From: Nakamurella antarctica
GTDB taxonomy: Bacteria; Actinomycetota; Actinomycetes; Mycobacteriales; Nakamurellaceae
Direction of reading: 5' to 3'
DNA length: 64,000 bases
Assembly (NCBI RefSeq): GCF_003860405.1
Contig: NZ_CP034170.1
Coordinates: 310,001 to 374,000, forward strand
Below are positions 36,729-45,530 of the stretch, piece after piece. Position numbers and translations under genes: made by a program. The notes under the pieces were generated by a model. The model was not told where the DNA came from. It saw nothing but the letters and a program-made list of their open reading frames with translations, and made no database searches. The number at the start of each line of letters is the position of its first letter. The first letter of the stretch is position 1.

Positions 36729-38240
36729 ATGTCAGGATCACAACCTCATATCTTCAATCCAGCGCTGAACTACATCGGCGGCCGCAGGGTGGCCGGAGCG
36801 GGCGCGGCGTTTGCCGTGATCGACCCCTGCTCCGGCGCTTCGATTCTCGACTACCAACTGGCTACCGGTGGGCAGGCGGAGGAAGCGGTTCACTGTGCGC
36901 GGCAAGCATTCCGGCAGTGGTCGCGCACCACACCGGGGGAGCGCTCGGGCTTGATTCAAGCGCTGGCCCACAAGCTCACAGACAGGTCCGACGAGCTGGC
37001 AAGTGTTGAGTCGGCTCAGACCGGCAAGCCGCTGAAGCTGGCCAGCGGGTTTGACGTGCCTGGCACTATCGACAACGCCGCGTTCTTCGCTGGCGCCGCC
37101 CGGGTCCTTGAGGGCAGCGCAGCAGGCGAGTACTCGCCGGACCACACGTCGATGATTCGGCGCGAGCCCATCGGCGTCATCGGTTCGATCGCGCCGTGGA
37201 ACTATCCGCTGCAAATGGCTGGCTGGAAAATACTGCCTGCCATTGCTGCGGGTAACACGATCGTGCTCAAACCATCTGAGATCACCCCGTTGACGGCTCT
37301 GCTGTTCGCCGAGGCCGCTTCGGAGGCCGGAATCCCGGATGGCGTCATCAATGTCGTCACCGGAACCGGCTTGGAAGTAGGAAATGCCCTCACCGGTAAC
37401 AGGCAAGTCGACATGGTCTCCTTCACCGGCTCAACCGCTGTTGGCCGTCAAGTAATGGCAAGTTGCGCCGCTCGGGCGGCCAGGGTGCATCTGGAATTAG
37501 GCGGCAAGGCGCCGTTCGTGGTTTTCGCCGATGCGGACCTTGATGCGGCCGTCCACGGCGCCGTTGCGGGCTCGCTGATCAATACCGGCCAGGATTGCAC
37601 CGCAGCCACCCGCGCGTACGTCCATGTGTCGTTACTCGAGGCGTTCACCGCCGGAGTTGCGGACCTGTTTGCATCGATTGTGCTTGGAGCCCCCGACGAT
37701 TCGAACACCGACCTGGGTCCCCTTTCCAGTGCGCGGCACCGGGATCACGTTGCTGGGTTCGTCGCACGAGCGCGCGCCGACGGCGGACGCGTCTATGACG
37801 GTGGAGCGCTGCCAAGTGGTGAACTGGCTGGCGGATTCTGGCACCGGCCCACCTTGATCGCCGGCCTGCCGCAGTCCGCTGAAGCGGTGCAATCGGAGAT
37901 CTTTGGACCGGTGTTGACCGTCATCGGATTCGATACCGATGATGAGGCGTTGGCGATGGCTAATGACAGCCCATTCGGTTTGGCTGCCTCCGCGTGGACC
38001 GGCGACGTTCACCGCGCGCTGCGAGCCAGCCGCGAAATCAACGCCGGTACGGTGTGGATAAACGACCACATTCCGATTTTCTCGGAGATGCCACACGGCG
38101 GGTTCGGCGCATCTGGCTTCGGGAAGGACATGAGTGTCTACTCCCTGCAGGAATACAGCCAGATCAAGCATGTCGCCATGGACCTGACAGGCACAGTGGA
38201 AAAAGACTGGCACCGTACAATTTTCAAGTCCCCTTCTTAG
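36729..38240 (+). CDS. Aldehyde dehydrogenase (gamma-aminobutyraldehyde dehydrogenase-like)
   Basis: This 503-residue NAD+-dependent aldehyde dehydrogenase has the general-base Glu in HLELGGKAPFVV and the catalytic Cys in NTGQDCTAATRAYV, plus PWNYPLQMAGWKILPA in the cofactor site. The pot operon context suggests oxidation of 4-aminobutyraldehyde (from putrescine) to GABA, as for PatD/PuuC. Betaine aldehyde dehydrogenases look similar, so specificity is inferred from position. It is cotranscribed with potC. Confidence 0.92.
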   Translation: MSGSQPHIFNPALNYIGGRRVAGAGAAFAVIDPCSGASILDYQLATGGQAEEAVHCARQAFRQWSRTTPGERSGLIQALAHKLTDRSDELASVESAQTGKPLKLASGFDVPGTIDNAAFFAGAARVLEGSAAGEYSPDHTSMIRREPIGVIGSIAPWNYPLQMAGWKILPAIAAGNTIVLKPSEITPLTALLFAEAASEAGIPDGVINVVTGTGLEVGNALTGNRQVDMVSFTGSTAVGRQVMASCAARAARVHLELGGKAPFVVFADADLDAAVHGAVAGSLINTGQDCTAATRAYVHVSLLEAFTAGVADLFASIVLGAPDDSNTDLGPLSSARHRDHVAGFVARARADGGRVYDGGALPSGELAGGFWHRPTLIAGLPQSAEAVQSEIFGPVLTVIGFDTDDEALAMANDSPFGLAASAWTGDVHRALRASREINAGTVWINDHIPIFSEMPHGGFGASGFGKDMSVYSLQEYSQIKHVAMDLTGTVEKDWHRTIFKSPS

Positions 38241-38257
38241 CGTAGAAAGTGAACTCC

Positions 38258-38410
38258 ATGTTCCCCACCCCAGGGCCCAGCGCCTCAAGCCCCCAGGGCG
38301 CCAATGGCGATTCCGACGGCTGCTCCCTCAACACTGCGATGTGGGATGCCAAAACTGGCACCGTCGCAGAGACCTCCCGTAAAATTTTTGATTGGATAAC
38401 CCACGCATGA
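38258..38410 (+). CDS. Small ORF (50 residues) between the dehydrogenase and oxidase genes
   Basis: ATG 38258 opens a 50-codon frame: MFPTPGPSASSPQG... with a Pro/Ser-rich start and the end TSRKIFDWITHA. It stops at TGA 38408-38410, overlapping the ATG 38407 of the next gene as ATGA. The overlap, its snug fit in an otherwise empty 150-base gap and a purine-rich AGAAAGTGAA upstream suggest it is translated. I recognise no family. It could also be a coupling leader for the oxidase. Confidence 0.45.
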   Translation: MFPTPGPSASSPQGANGDSDGCSLNTAMWDAKTGTVAETSRKIFDWITHA

Positions 38411-39840
38411 TAAAAAAAGCACGCACCCCAGCAACCTCACTCCATCAACAAGCCGTGCAGTCGCTGCGCGATGCCGAGCCCGTCTGTTACTGGCTCGATG
38501 ATGTCGATTCCCCCGTTCAACGAGAGCGGTTGACGGAAGACAGAAAAACTGACCTAGCGGTGGTCGGGGCAGGTTACTCCGGCCTCTGGACCGCGCTGCT
38601 GGCAAAACAACGAGACCCGGAACGTGAAGTCACCGTTCTGGAAGGTCGCAATATCGGATGGGCCGCATCCGGGCGCAACGGCGGTTTCTGCTCCGCATCG
38701 CTCACCCACGGCCAAGCCAACGGGCTGGATTGGTACCCCAGAGATATGCCGAGGCTGGAACGTCTCGGTCGCGAAAACCTGGCCGGGATCGTCGACACCA
38801 TCAAAGAGTTCAGTATCGATTGCAAGCTTGAGCAAACGGGCGAAATGCGGGTCGCAACCGAGGAGTACCAACTCGAAGATATCGAAGTGGACTACCGGCG
38901 AATGCTCGACTTCGGCGATGAGGCAGTGCTGCTTAACCAAGAAGAAACCAGGGCTCAAGCCAACTCGCCGACTTATCTCGGCGCCGTCTGGTCCAAAGAC
39001 AAGACCGTGATGGTGGACCCGGCGCGACTGGCCTGGGGTTTGGCAGATGCCTGCGAGCAGCTTGGCGTCAAGATTTATGAGAACACGAACGTCGATGGGC
39101 TGTCCCGTGATGGCGACACCATGCAGTTGCACACCCATAACGGGATCATTTCAGCTGATCGAGTTGCGCTGGGCACCAACGCTTTTCCGTCGCTACTGAA
39201 GCGGGTACGGCCATTCGTTGTCCCGGTGTACGACTACTCGTTGACCACCGAACCGTTGACCGATGCGCAGCTGGCGTCCATCGGTTGGAACAACCGTCAG
39301 GGCATCGGCGATTCCGGCAACCAGTTTCACTACTACCGCCTCACCGAGGACAACTCCATCCTGTGGGGCGGATACGACGTGATCTACCACTACGGCGGCA
39401 AGATCGAAGAGAAGTACGACCAACGGCCAGCAACATTCGAGATCTTGGCAGAGCACTTCTTCGAAACTTTCCCCCAGCTTGAGGGCATTAAATTCAGCCA
39501 CAGCTGGGGCGGCGTCATCGACACGTGTTCGCGGTTCTTCCCGTTCTACGGCACCGGCCACGGCGGCCGGGTGGCACACGCCACCGGTTTCACCGGACTC
39601 GGCGTGGGCGCGACCCGCTTCGGCGCGCAAGTGATGCTCGATTTGCTCGACGGAGCTGACACCGAACTCACCGTTCTCGACACGGTCCGCGGCAAGCCGG
39701 TCCCGTTCCCGCCAGAGCCGCTCCGGTCAGCCGTCATCGGCGTCACGAAGCGGTCTATCGCGCACGCGGATGCGAACGAGGGCAAGCGAAACTTGTGGTT
39801 GCGCTCGCTCGACCGGTTCGGCTTGGGTTTCGACTCCTAG
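38407..39840 (+). CDS. FAD-dependent oxidoreductase (gamma-glutamylputrescine oxidase-like)
   Basis: This is an about 477-residue DAO-fold flavoenzyme. The FAD site is DLAVVGAGYSGLWTALLAKQRDPE with GWAASGRNGGFCS downstream, followed by DYSLTTEPLTDAQLASIGW and the C-terminal HATGFTGLGVGATRFGAQVMLDLLDG. Relatives oxidise gamma-glutamylputrescine or other secondary amines. ATG 38407 overlaps the small ORF stop; a TTG at 38392 is possible. It is a paralog of the interrupted oxidase at 28960-30326. Confidence 0.9.
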   Translation: MIKKARTPATSLHQQAVQSLRDAEPVCYWLDDVDSPVQRERLTEDRKTDLAVVGAGYSGLWTALLAKQRDPEREVTVLEGRNIGWAASGRNGGFCSASLTHGQANGLDWYPRDMPRLERLGRENLAGIVDTIKEFSIDCKLEQTGEMRVATEEYQLEDIEVDYRRMLDFGDEAVLLNQEETRAQANSPTYLGAVWSKDKTVMVDPARLAWGLADACEQLGVKIYENTNVDGLSRDGDTMQLHTHNGIISADRVALGTNAFPSLLKRVRPFVVPVYDYSLTTEPLTDAQLASIGWNNRQGIGDSGNQFHYYRLTEDNSILWGGYDVIYHYGGKIEEKYDQRPATFEILAEHFFETFPQLEGIKFSHSWGGVIDTCSRFFPFYGTGHGGRVAHATGFTGLGVGATRFGAQVMLDLLDGADTELTVLDTVRGKPVPFPPEPLRSAVIGVTKRSIAHADANEGKRNLWLRSLDRFGLGFDS

Positions 39841-39849
39841 CCCTGCTTG

Positions 39850-39866
39850 GCCCGCCCTCGGCGGGC
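39850..39866 (+). terminator. GC-rich hairpin after the second oxidase
   Basis: GCCCGCC (39850-39856) pairs with GGCGGGC (39860-39866) around a 3-base loop, 9 bases past the oxidase stop. There is no U-tract, so it may slow polymerase or only stabilise the transcript. The remaining gap to 40027 shows no gene. Confidence 0.35.
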
Positions 39867-40027
39867 GGCCGCGTCCTCTCCTACCTCGAAGACAAGGATC
39901 TGGTCGCCGCTGATGCGACGAGCGGGCTTTGCCTGTCTATCAGAGGCCACAAAACGGGCGTGAATCGGCGAATCGTTGCGCGTAAACGGGCAACTATTGC
40001 TATTCACACCTGCCAGCAGCCACTCTG

Positions 40028-42358
40028 ATGGAAGAAAGTTGCTGTTCGAACGTTCACGAAGGTGTCGTCTTCTCGACGCCGAAAATGCTAGTGCGAGAGT
40101 GGAACACCATGGCGCGATACGGCGCAATGTACGGCCCCGATGTCACCTTCACAGGTGTACCCCGATGCGATCTGAGCGATCCGGCGAGTTACGCAGATGC
40201 CACCGCCGTGATCGTGGGCGCCCCCTACGACTCGGGAACCTCTTACCGGTCGGGCGCCCGGATGGGCCCGCTCGCGATTCGGACATGTGACTATTCGGAG
40301 CACACCGGATCTCGCCCACATATTGGTTTGCGGGTCGACCCACTTGCGGGCGTGATGGACGCGGGTGATATCGAGATGGCGCCGACCGAGACCATCCGGT
40401 CATTGAACAACTTGCAGAAGGCGATCCGTCAAATCGTTTCGCACGGGAAGCTCCCGATCATCCTCGGCGGCGACCACACCGTCGCCATGGCCGATATCAC
40501 CGGCGCAGCAGAGCATTTCGGATTTGGCCGACTGTCTGTCATCCATTTTGACGCGCACGCCGACACCGGCGACATCCAGTTCGGATCCCTGTACGGCCAC
40601 GGGCTGCCGATGCGGCGACTGATTGAATCCGGTGCCGTCCGCGGTGATAAATTCCTGCAGATCGGGTTGCGCGGCTACTGGCCCGAACCTCCCGAGCTCG
40701 CCTGGATGGCGCAGCAGGGTATGCGCGGCTACGAGATGGGCGAGATCCGCCGCCGCGGCCTCGACGACGTGCTCACCGAAGCCATGGAAATCGCCATGAC
40801 GGACACCGACGGCGTGTTCCTCTCGGTCGACATCGACGTGGTGGACCCAGGAATGGCTCCCGGAACCGGGACCCCGGAGCCCGGCGGATTCACGGGCCGC
40901 GAACTGCTCGACGCCGTTCGCCGGATCGCGCGCGAAACCAACCTGGTCGGGATGGAGATCGTCGAAGTTGCACCGCCCTACGATCACTCCGATGTGACCG
41001 CGATTTTGGCCAATAGGGTTGTCCTGGAAACCCTCTCCGGGATTGCCCGCCGCAAACTGGATGCGGAAACCGGAACACATTTCGACGATACGATGCCGGT
41101 GCTTCAGGGACTCACGGACATAGCCGTACCGTCGGGCGACGGCAAAATTCGGGTGCTCATGGTCGGCGCCGGTGGCGTCGGTTCTGCCATTGTGGCCACA
41201 GCAGCGAAGCGGAATTACATCGAAGCCATGGTGGTCGCTGACTACGATCTCGACCGCGCGATTCACGCCGTCGAGGCAGCGGGCGACGGACGCTTCATCC
41301 CGGCGCAGGTCGACGCGACCGATTCGATGGCGGTCGAGGGACTCCTCAAGCGCTACCGCTGCGACCTTCTCCTCAACGCGACGGACCCGCGTTTCGTCAT
41401 GCCGCTGTTTAATGCGGCCCTTGCCGGCGGAGCCCACTACATGGACATGGCGATGTCCATGTCGGTGCCCCACCCCACCGACCCGTACAACACCCCGGGC
41501 GTCAAGCTCGGCGACGAACAGTTCGCGGCCGAGGACGCGTGGAAGGCTGGCAACCAACTCGCCCTCGTCGGAATGGGCGTGGAGCCGGGACTTTCGGACG
41601 TTTTTGCTCGTTATGCCGCCGACCACCTGTTCAGTGAGATTGACGAAATCGGTGTCCGCGATGGTGGCAACCTCGTGGTGCAGGGGTACTCGTTTGCGCC
41701 CACCTTCTCGATCTGGACGACCATCGAGGAGTGCCTGAACCCGCCGGTCATTTACGAAAAAGATCGGGGCTGGTTTACGACCGAGCCCTTTTCCGAGCCC
41801 GAGATCTTCGAATTCCCCGAAGGCATTGGGCCGGTGGAGTGTGTGAACGTCGAGCACGAAGAAGTGCTGCTGATCCCGCGGTGGGTCGACGCAAAGCGCG
41901 TGACCTTCAAGTACGGACTCGGCGAGGAGTTCATCAACATGCTGAAGATGCAGCACACCCTCGGTATTGACTCCACCGTTGCGCTCAAGGTTGGCGACGT
42001 GATGGTGTCCCCGCGCGACGTGATCGCGGCACTCCTGCCGGACCCGGCCACTCTCGGAGACAAGATGGAAGGCAAAACCTGCGCCGGAACATGGGTGAAA
42101 GGCCTTGGCAAGGACGGCAATCCCCGCGAGGTGTACATCTATCACGTGGTCGACAACGAGTGGTCGATGGACGCATACAAGTCGCAAGCGGTGGTGTGGC
42201 AGACCGCGCTTTGCCCGGTGATCGCCATGGAATTACTTGCCACCGGTGTCTGGAGCGGCACCGGGGTTCTCGGACCGGAAGCCTTCGATTCGGTGCCATT
42301 CATGGAACTTCTCGTCGAGCACGGAGCGCCGTGGGGGATGCGGGAAGAGCAGGTATAG
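40028..42358 (+). CDS. Agmatinase-type ureohydrolase fused to a saccharopine dehydrogenase-like domain
   Basis: This 776-residue single frame has two domains. Residues about 50-345 are an agmatinase/arginase-fold ureohydrolase with all manganese ligands: GGDH (His150), FDAHAD (Asp175, His177, Asp179) and VDIDVVDP (Asp268, Asp270). Residues about 374-770 begin with a Rossmann motif, RVLMVGAGGVGSAI, and match the saccharopine dehydrogenase-like family (relatives include carboxynorspermidine dehydrogenase), as in LVGMGVEPGLSDVFARYAADH. In actinobacteria I know these as two genes, so the joining linker (about 346-373) is unusual. Start uncertain: 40028, 40085 or 40109; conserved sequence begins at about residue 30. 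It ends the polyamine operon; the first domain would release urea from agmatine or guanidinobutyrate. Confidence 0.9.
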   Translation: MEESCCSNVHEGVVFSTPKMLVREWNTMARYGAMYGPDVTFTGVPRCDLSDPASYADATAVIVGAPYDSGTSYRSGARMGPLAIRTCDYSEHTGSRPHIGLRVDPLAGVMDAGDIEMAPTETIRSLNNLQKAIRQIVSHGKLPIILGGDHTVAMADITGAAEHFGFGRLSVIHFDAHADTGDIQFGSLYGHGLPMRRLIESGAVRGDKFLQIGLRGYWPEPPELAWMAQQGMRGYEMGEIRRRGLDDVLTEAMEIAMTDTDGVFLSVDIDVVDPGMAPGTGTPEPGGFTGRELLDAVRRIARETNLVGMEIVEVAPPYDHSDVTAILANRVVLETLSGIARRKLDAETGTHFDDTMPVLQGLTDIAVPSGDGKIRVLMVGAGGVGSAIVATAAKRNYIEAMVVADYDLDRAIHAVEAAGDGRFIPAQVDATDSMAVEGLLKRYRCDLLLNATDPRFVMPLFNAALAGGAHYMDMAMSMSVPHPTDPYNTPGVKLGDEQFAAEDAWKAGNQLALVGMGVEPGLSDVFARYAADHLFSEIDEIGVRDGGNLVVQGYSFAPTFSIWTTIEECLNPPVIYEKDRGWFTTEPFSEPEIFEFPEGIGPVECVNVEHEEVLLIPRWVDAKRVTFKYGLGEEFINMLKMQHTLGIDSTVALKVGDVMVSPRDVIAALLPDPATLGDKMEGKTCAGTWVKGLGKDGNPREVYIYHVVDNEWSMDAYKSQAVVWQTALCPVIAMELLATGVWSGTGVLGPEAFDSVPFMELLVEHGAPWGMREEQV

Positions 42359-42365
42359 GAATTGG

Positions 42366-43181
42366 TCAGGTGAGGGCGGACGCCTCGATGTCGATACTCC
42401 ATCGCAAAGGCTTGTCCGGCGAGACTATTGCTGCTCGCCCCTTGCCGATGGCCACTGCCAGCGAATCGAAGTAACCGAGACAGGGCTCAATGGCAATCAC
42501 AGGTTCGCGGCTAATGGTGCAATTGTCGAACCACACGCCGAGGTACGGAACGGTTGCGTCCCACCGAAGTGTCAGAGCTTGCCCGCCGACGATGAGAGAC
42601 GCTGAAGTCACGGTGTCGCGAGGATCCACGTAGACCTTGCGGGTCGCTCGCGGCGGCAACGAATCGATGGTCCAAAGTTCTTCCCGCGCCTCACAGGCAT
42701 CTTCCACTCCCCCCGTCACGTCGAAAAGCCGAGTGGCTCCAGGAACCGCAACTTTCGTCCCCGGGGGAGCCGCGAATTGTGGGTGCGCAGCCCACAGAAA
42801 GGGAAGAACTTTCGAGGCGCTGACGGCGTAATCGAGGCGCAGGCCTTTCTCTGTTGCCGTCATGGAGCGCTCAAAGCGATACTGCAAGGAATGGCCCACA
42901 GCCACCACAGTGGCTCCGGAGCAACTGAACGTGGCGTCCCACAGATCGCCGTGGTCGGGGATCAGCGTTCCGTCGACCGTGCATTCCAGAATGGACGGCG
43001 CGCACTCATCCCACCCCGCCATTTCGGCTTCAACGAAAGACGGTGCCGGCCCAAGGATCTGATCAGGGTCGGCCTGCGCCAACCACTCGTAGCCTGCGCT
43101 GGCGAGGGAGGTGATCTTTGCGCCCCGATCGGGACCGAAAGTGGCGGTCAAGCCGCCGCCGCCCACCACCTCGACCGTCAT
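42366..43181 (-). CDS. Aldose 1-epimerase-like protein
   Basis: This 271-residue beta-sandwich protein of the galactose mutarotase superfamily contains FGPDRGAKITSLASAGYEWLAQ near the N-terminus, WDECAPSI, FLWAAHPQFAAPPG with a candidate catalytic His, and AIEPCLGYFDSL near the end with a candidate Glu. It likely interconverts sugar anomers. It is the last gene of the sugar operon; its ATG overlaps the aldolase stop (ATGA). It converges on the ureohydrolase fusion with only 7 bases between stops. Confidence 0.85.
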   Translation of the reverse strand: MTVEVVGGGGLTATFGPDRGAKITSLASAGYEWLAQADPDQILGPAPSFVEAEMAGWDECAPSILECTVDGTLIPDHGDLWDATFSCSGATVVAVGHSLQYRFERSMTATEKGLRLDYAVSASKVLPFLWAAHPQFAAPPGTKVAVPGATRLFDVTGGVEDACEAREELWTIDSLPPRATRKVYVDPRDTVTSASLIVGGQALTLRWDATVPYLGVWFDNCTISREPVIAIEPCLGYFDSLAVAIGKGRAAIVSPDKPLRWSIDIEASALT

Positions 43182-43795
43182 CTCGTCGCCCGAGCTGCTT
43201 CAATGCTGGCAAGCAGACGAACGGTCGCTGCCGCAGGATCGGCAGCCTGGGAGAGCGCACTGCCAATGCCGACAGCCGCCGCGCCAGCGCGAATCCAATC
43301 GCCAGCGGTGTCCGGTTGAACGCCACCGGTGGGCACCGTCTGCAGATCGGGGAGTGCGGCGAGCACTTCCCGAAGTATCGACGGGGACCACAGTGAAGCG
43401 GGGAAGAGCTTGATCAGGGTGGCTCCCAGCTCGCGAGCGTGAACCGCCTCAGTGGGGGTGGTCGCCCCGGGCAGGACGGTCACGCCCGCGGCAAGGGATG
43501 CTCTGATCACTGCCTCGTTGACGATGGGCGACACGACGAACTGCGCGCCCGCATCAACAGCACGGTCCACATCAGATTCTGTCAGTGCGGTACCCACCCC
43601 GATCATGACCCCGGCAGGGGCATTGCGCGCCGCGTCGCGGATTACGTCGAGGGCCCCGGGGGTCACCAGTGAGACCTCGATAGCCCTCAGCCCAGCGACG
43701 ATCAGGGTGGCAACAGTTTCAGCAGCGTCGCTGGCAGAGCTGGCGCGGACTATCGCGACAACGCCTTGGGCCCTGATGGTTTCGAGTGCGATCAT
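43178..43795 (-). CDS. KDPG/KDPGal-type aldolase (Eda/DgoA family)
   Basis: This 205-residue class I aldolase has the Schiff-base Lys in ATLIKLFPASLWSP (about residue 129), Glu in GLRAIEVSLVTPG and the phosphate loop VPTGGV...GIGSAL. It cleaves 2-keto-3-deoxy-6-phospho-sugar acids to pyruvate and glyceraldehyde-3-phosphate. With the dehydratase at 53951 and the kinase upstream, the galactonate version is likeliest. The start overlaps the kinase stop. Confidence 0.93.
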   Translation of the reverse strand: MIALETIRAQGVVAIVRASSASDAAETVATLIVAGLRAIEVSLVTPGALDVIRDAARNAPAGVMIGVGTALTESDVDRAVDAGAQFVVSPIVNEAVIRASLAAGVTVLPGATTPTEAVHARELGATLIKLFPASLWSPSILREVLAALPDLQTVPTGGVQPDTAGDWIRAGAAAVGIGSALSQAADPAAATVRLLASIEAARATR

Positions 43796-44793
43796 CTATG
43801 CGCCTCCTTGAGTGTGTCCTGGACCTGCGCCCTCGTAGGGAGGCCTTCAATGTCGCCGCTGGCGCCTACCACCGGCGCAGCCACCGCGGATGCCCACTCC
43901 AGAGCGGCGCGGATCCCCGCACCGTCGAGGGTTGCCGCGATGAACCCGGCAGCGAACGCGTCGCCGGCGCCGACGGTGTCGACCACCGAGATCGCCCGTG
44001 ACGGAGTGTGGTGGGTCAAGGCTCCGTCGGTGGCAACCGCGCCAGCAGCGCCAAGTTTGGTGACAACGATCCGACAACCTTGATTGACCAAGGCGGCGAC
44101 CGCTGCGTCTTCGGTCGAACCAGCCATGAGAGCGAGCTCTGCCAAGTCGCCGATGGCGATATCGGCGTTGCCACGGACGCAGTCCAGCGCGCGGGTGAAG
44201 TCTGCCGCGGTTCCCAGGGTGAGCCGAAGGTTCGGGTCAACAATGACGAGCGCCCCGTTGCTGCGCGCCAGTTGCACCGTGCGTTCCACGGCCAACCGAG
44301 CCGATGCCGAACGCACCGCCGTAATCCCCGTGACGAAGACCGCTGCGACATCTGATGTCCACGCCTCGTCGATCATTTCCGGGCCAATCGAAGTTGCTGC
44401 GCTACCGGACCGCAGATGTACCGACTGACAAGGTCCACCCCTCGCCAGGTCGCGGACGATCACACCCGTCGGCTGCGGCACGCGGTGCGCTCGGACGTCG
44501 ATACCGCATTCCCGCAAGGTGTTCTCGACTGCGTCTCCCAAAGCATCCGAGCCGACGGCAGTGACGAATCGCGCACGATTCCCGAGTCTTGCTGTTGCGG
44601 CGGCAACATTGGACTCGGAGCCGGCCACCGTTCGTCGATATGCTGAGGCGCTGTCGATGGTGCGAGAGTCAGTAGGCAGAAAGACGGCGAGCACCTCGCC
44701 GACCGTGAAAAGTAACGGACTGCTGCCTGTCACACTGCTGCCTGTCACACTGCTGCCTGTCACACTGCTGCCTGTCACACCGCTGCCTGTCAC
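43792..44793 (-). CDS. PfkB-family 2-keto-3-deoxy-sugar-acid kinase (KDG kinase-like)
   Basis: This about 333-residue PfkB kinase follows a repetitive N-terminus (VTGSS units, residues 1-25) made by 15-bp tandem repeats. Core motifs are GEVLAVFLPTD, AGSESNVAAATARLG and DTVGAGDAFAAG with the catalytic Asp. The fold and neighbours suggest phosphorylation of 2-keto-3-deoxygluconate or -galactonate. GTG 44793 overlaps the SDR stop (GTGA); four more in-frame GTGs in the repeats could also start translation. It sits between the SDR and aldolase genes. Confidence 0.9.
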   Translation of the reverse strand: MTGSGVTGSSVTGSSVTGSSVTGSSPLLFTVGEVLAVFLPTDSRTIDSASAYRRTVAGSESNVAAATARLGNRARFVTAVGSDALGDAVENTLRECGIDVRAHRVPQPTGVIVRDLARGGPCQSVHLRSGSAATSIGPEMIDEAWTSDVAAVFVTGITAVRSASARLAVERTVQLARSNGALVIVDPNLRLTLGTAADFTRALDCVRGNADIAIGDLAELALMAGSTEDAAVAALVNQGCRIVVTKLGAAGAVATDGALTHHTPSRAISVVDTVGAGDAFAAGFIAATLDGAGIRAALEWASAVAAPVVGASGDIEGLPTRAQVQDTLKEAHR

Positions 44794-44802
44794 ACCGCTG
44801 CC
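44720..44802. repeat. 15-bp tandem repeat array at a gene start
   Basis: Five copies of a 15-base unit (plus strand CTGCTGCCTGTCACA, with one C/T change) fill 44720-44794; a partial sixth copy reaches 44802. On the coding strand each copy reads GTG ACA GGC AGC AGT, so every unit offers a GTG start. The unit length keeps the frame. Copy number is likely variable. Confidence 0.9.
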
Positions 44803-45530
44803 CAGGTGGACTGTCCGCCATCGACGACGATGGAGGCGCCCGTTATATACGAGGCCGCATCACTGGCGAGAAAAAGAATGACCGAAGCCACTTCCTCGGG
44901 ACGTCCCAGCCGTCCCAGGCTAATAATGCTCGCTGCGAGCTCCCGGTCCGTTCCCTGTGCCGCGCTCCAAATCCGGGTCTCGATGGACCCGGGAATGACG
45001 CAGTTAACCCTCACCTCGGGTGCATAGTCGACCGACAGCTGCCGAGTGAGCGAGACGATGCCACCTTTGGCTGCCGCGTAGGCAGGCCTGCTAGGGCGGG
45101 CGGCGATGGCGTGAACGCTTGAAACGTTCACGATCGAGCCACCGTGCTTGACCAAGCCGGCGTGGAATGCGCGAACGGACCGGTAGATGGAAGTGAGGTT
45201 GACCGAGATTTGGCTCTCCCAGTCGGCTTCGGCAAGTTCGTGGGCGGCGCCCCACACTTGCTGGAATGCGTTATTCACAAGGACGGACGGCAGCCGGTTT
45301 TCCTTTTCGAGATCCGCGGCCAGTTTATGCCACGCCGCTGAATCGCCGACGTCGAGGCCGTGGAAGGTGGCGTGACCACCGGCGTCCGTGATCTGGTGCG
45401 CCACCACCTGCGCGGCACCCGGATCCACGTCGGTGACGACGACGTCCCGACCAGCTGCCCCAAACGCTAGCGCTGTCGAGGCGCCGATACCGTTGCCAGC
45501 GCCGGTGATCAACACCGAGCCGCCGCTCAC
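44790..45530 (-). CDS. Short-chain dehydrogenase/reductase (sugar dehydrogenase-like)
   Basis: This 246-residue classical SDR has TGAGNGIG at the cofactor site, a VNNAF segment, Ser in IVNVSSVHA and YAAAK at the active site, and the C-terminal GASIVVDGGQS. In this operon it most likely oxidises an aldose to its lactone or reduces a keto sugar acid. GTG 45530 overlaps the stop of the hydrolase gene (GTGA), which is why it is chosen over 45578. Confidence 0.92.
   Translation of the reverse strand: MSGGSVLITGAGNGIGASTALAFGAAGRDVVVTDVDPGAAQVVAHQITDAGGHATFHGLDVGDSAAWHKLAADLEKENRLPSVLVNNAFQQVWGAAHELAEADWESQISVNLTSIYRSVRAFHAGLVKHGGSIVNVSSVHAIAARPSRPAYAAAKGGIVSLTRQLSVDYAPEVRVNCVIPGSIETRIWSAAQGTDRELAASIISLGRLGRPEEVASVILFLASDAASYITGASIVVDGGQSTWAAV

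Noticed and set aside
40400-42187. A 595-codon open frame on the minus strand opposite the ureohydrolase fusion
   Set aside because: It is the antisense phase shadow of a GC-rich gene: His/Val/Asp-rich sequence, no domain, and the plus strand has clear catalytic motifs.
44720-44802. CRISPR or transposon end repeats
   Set aside because: Contiguous 15-bp in-frame units at a gene start; no spacers and no transposase.
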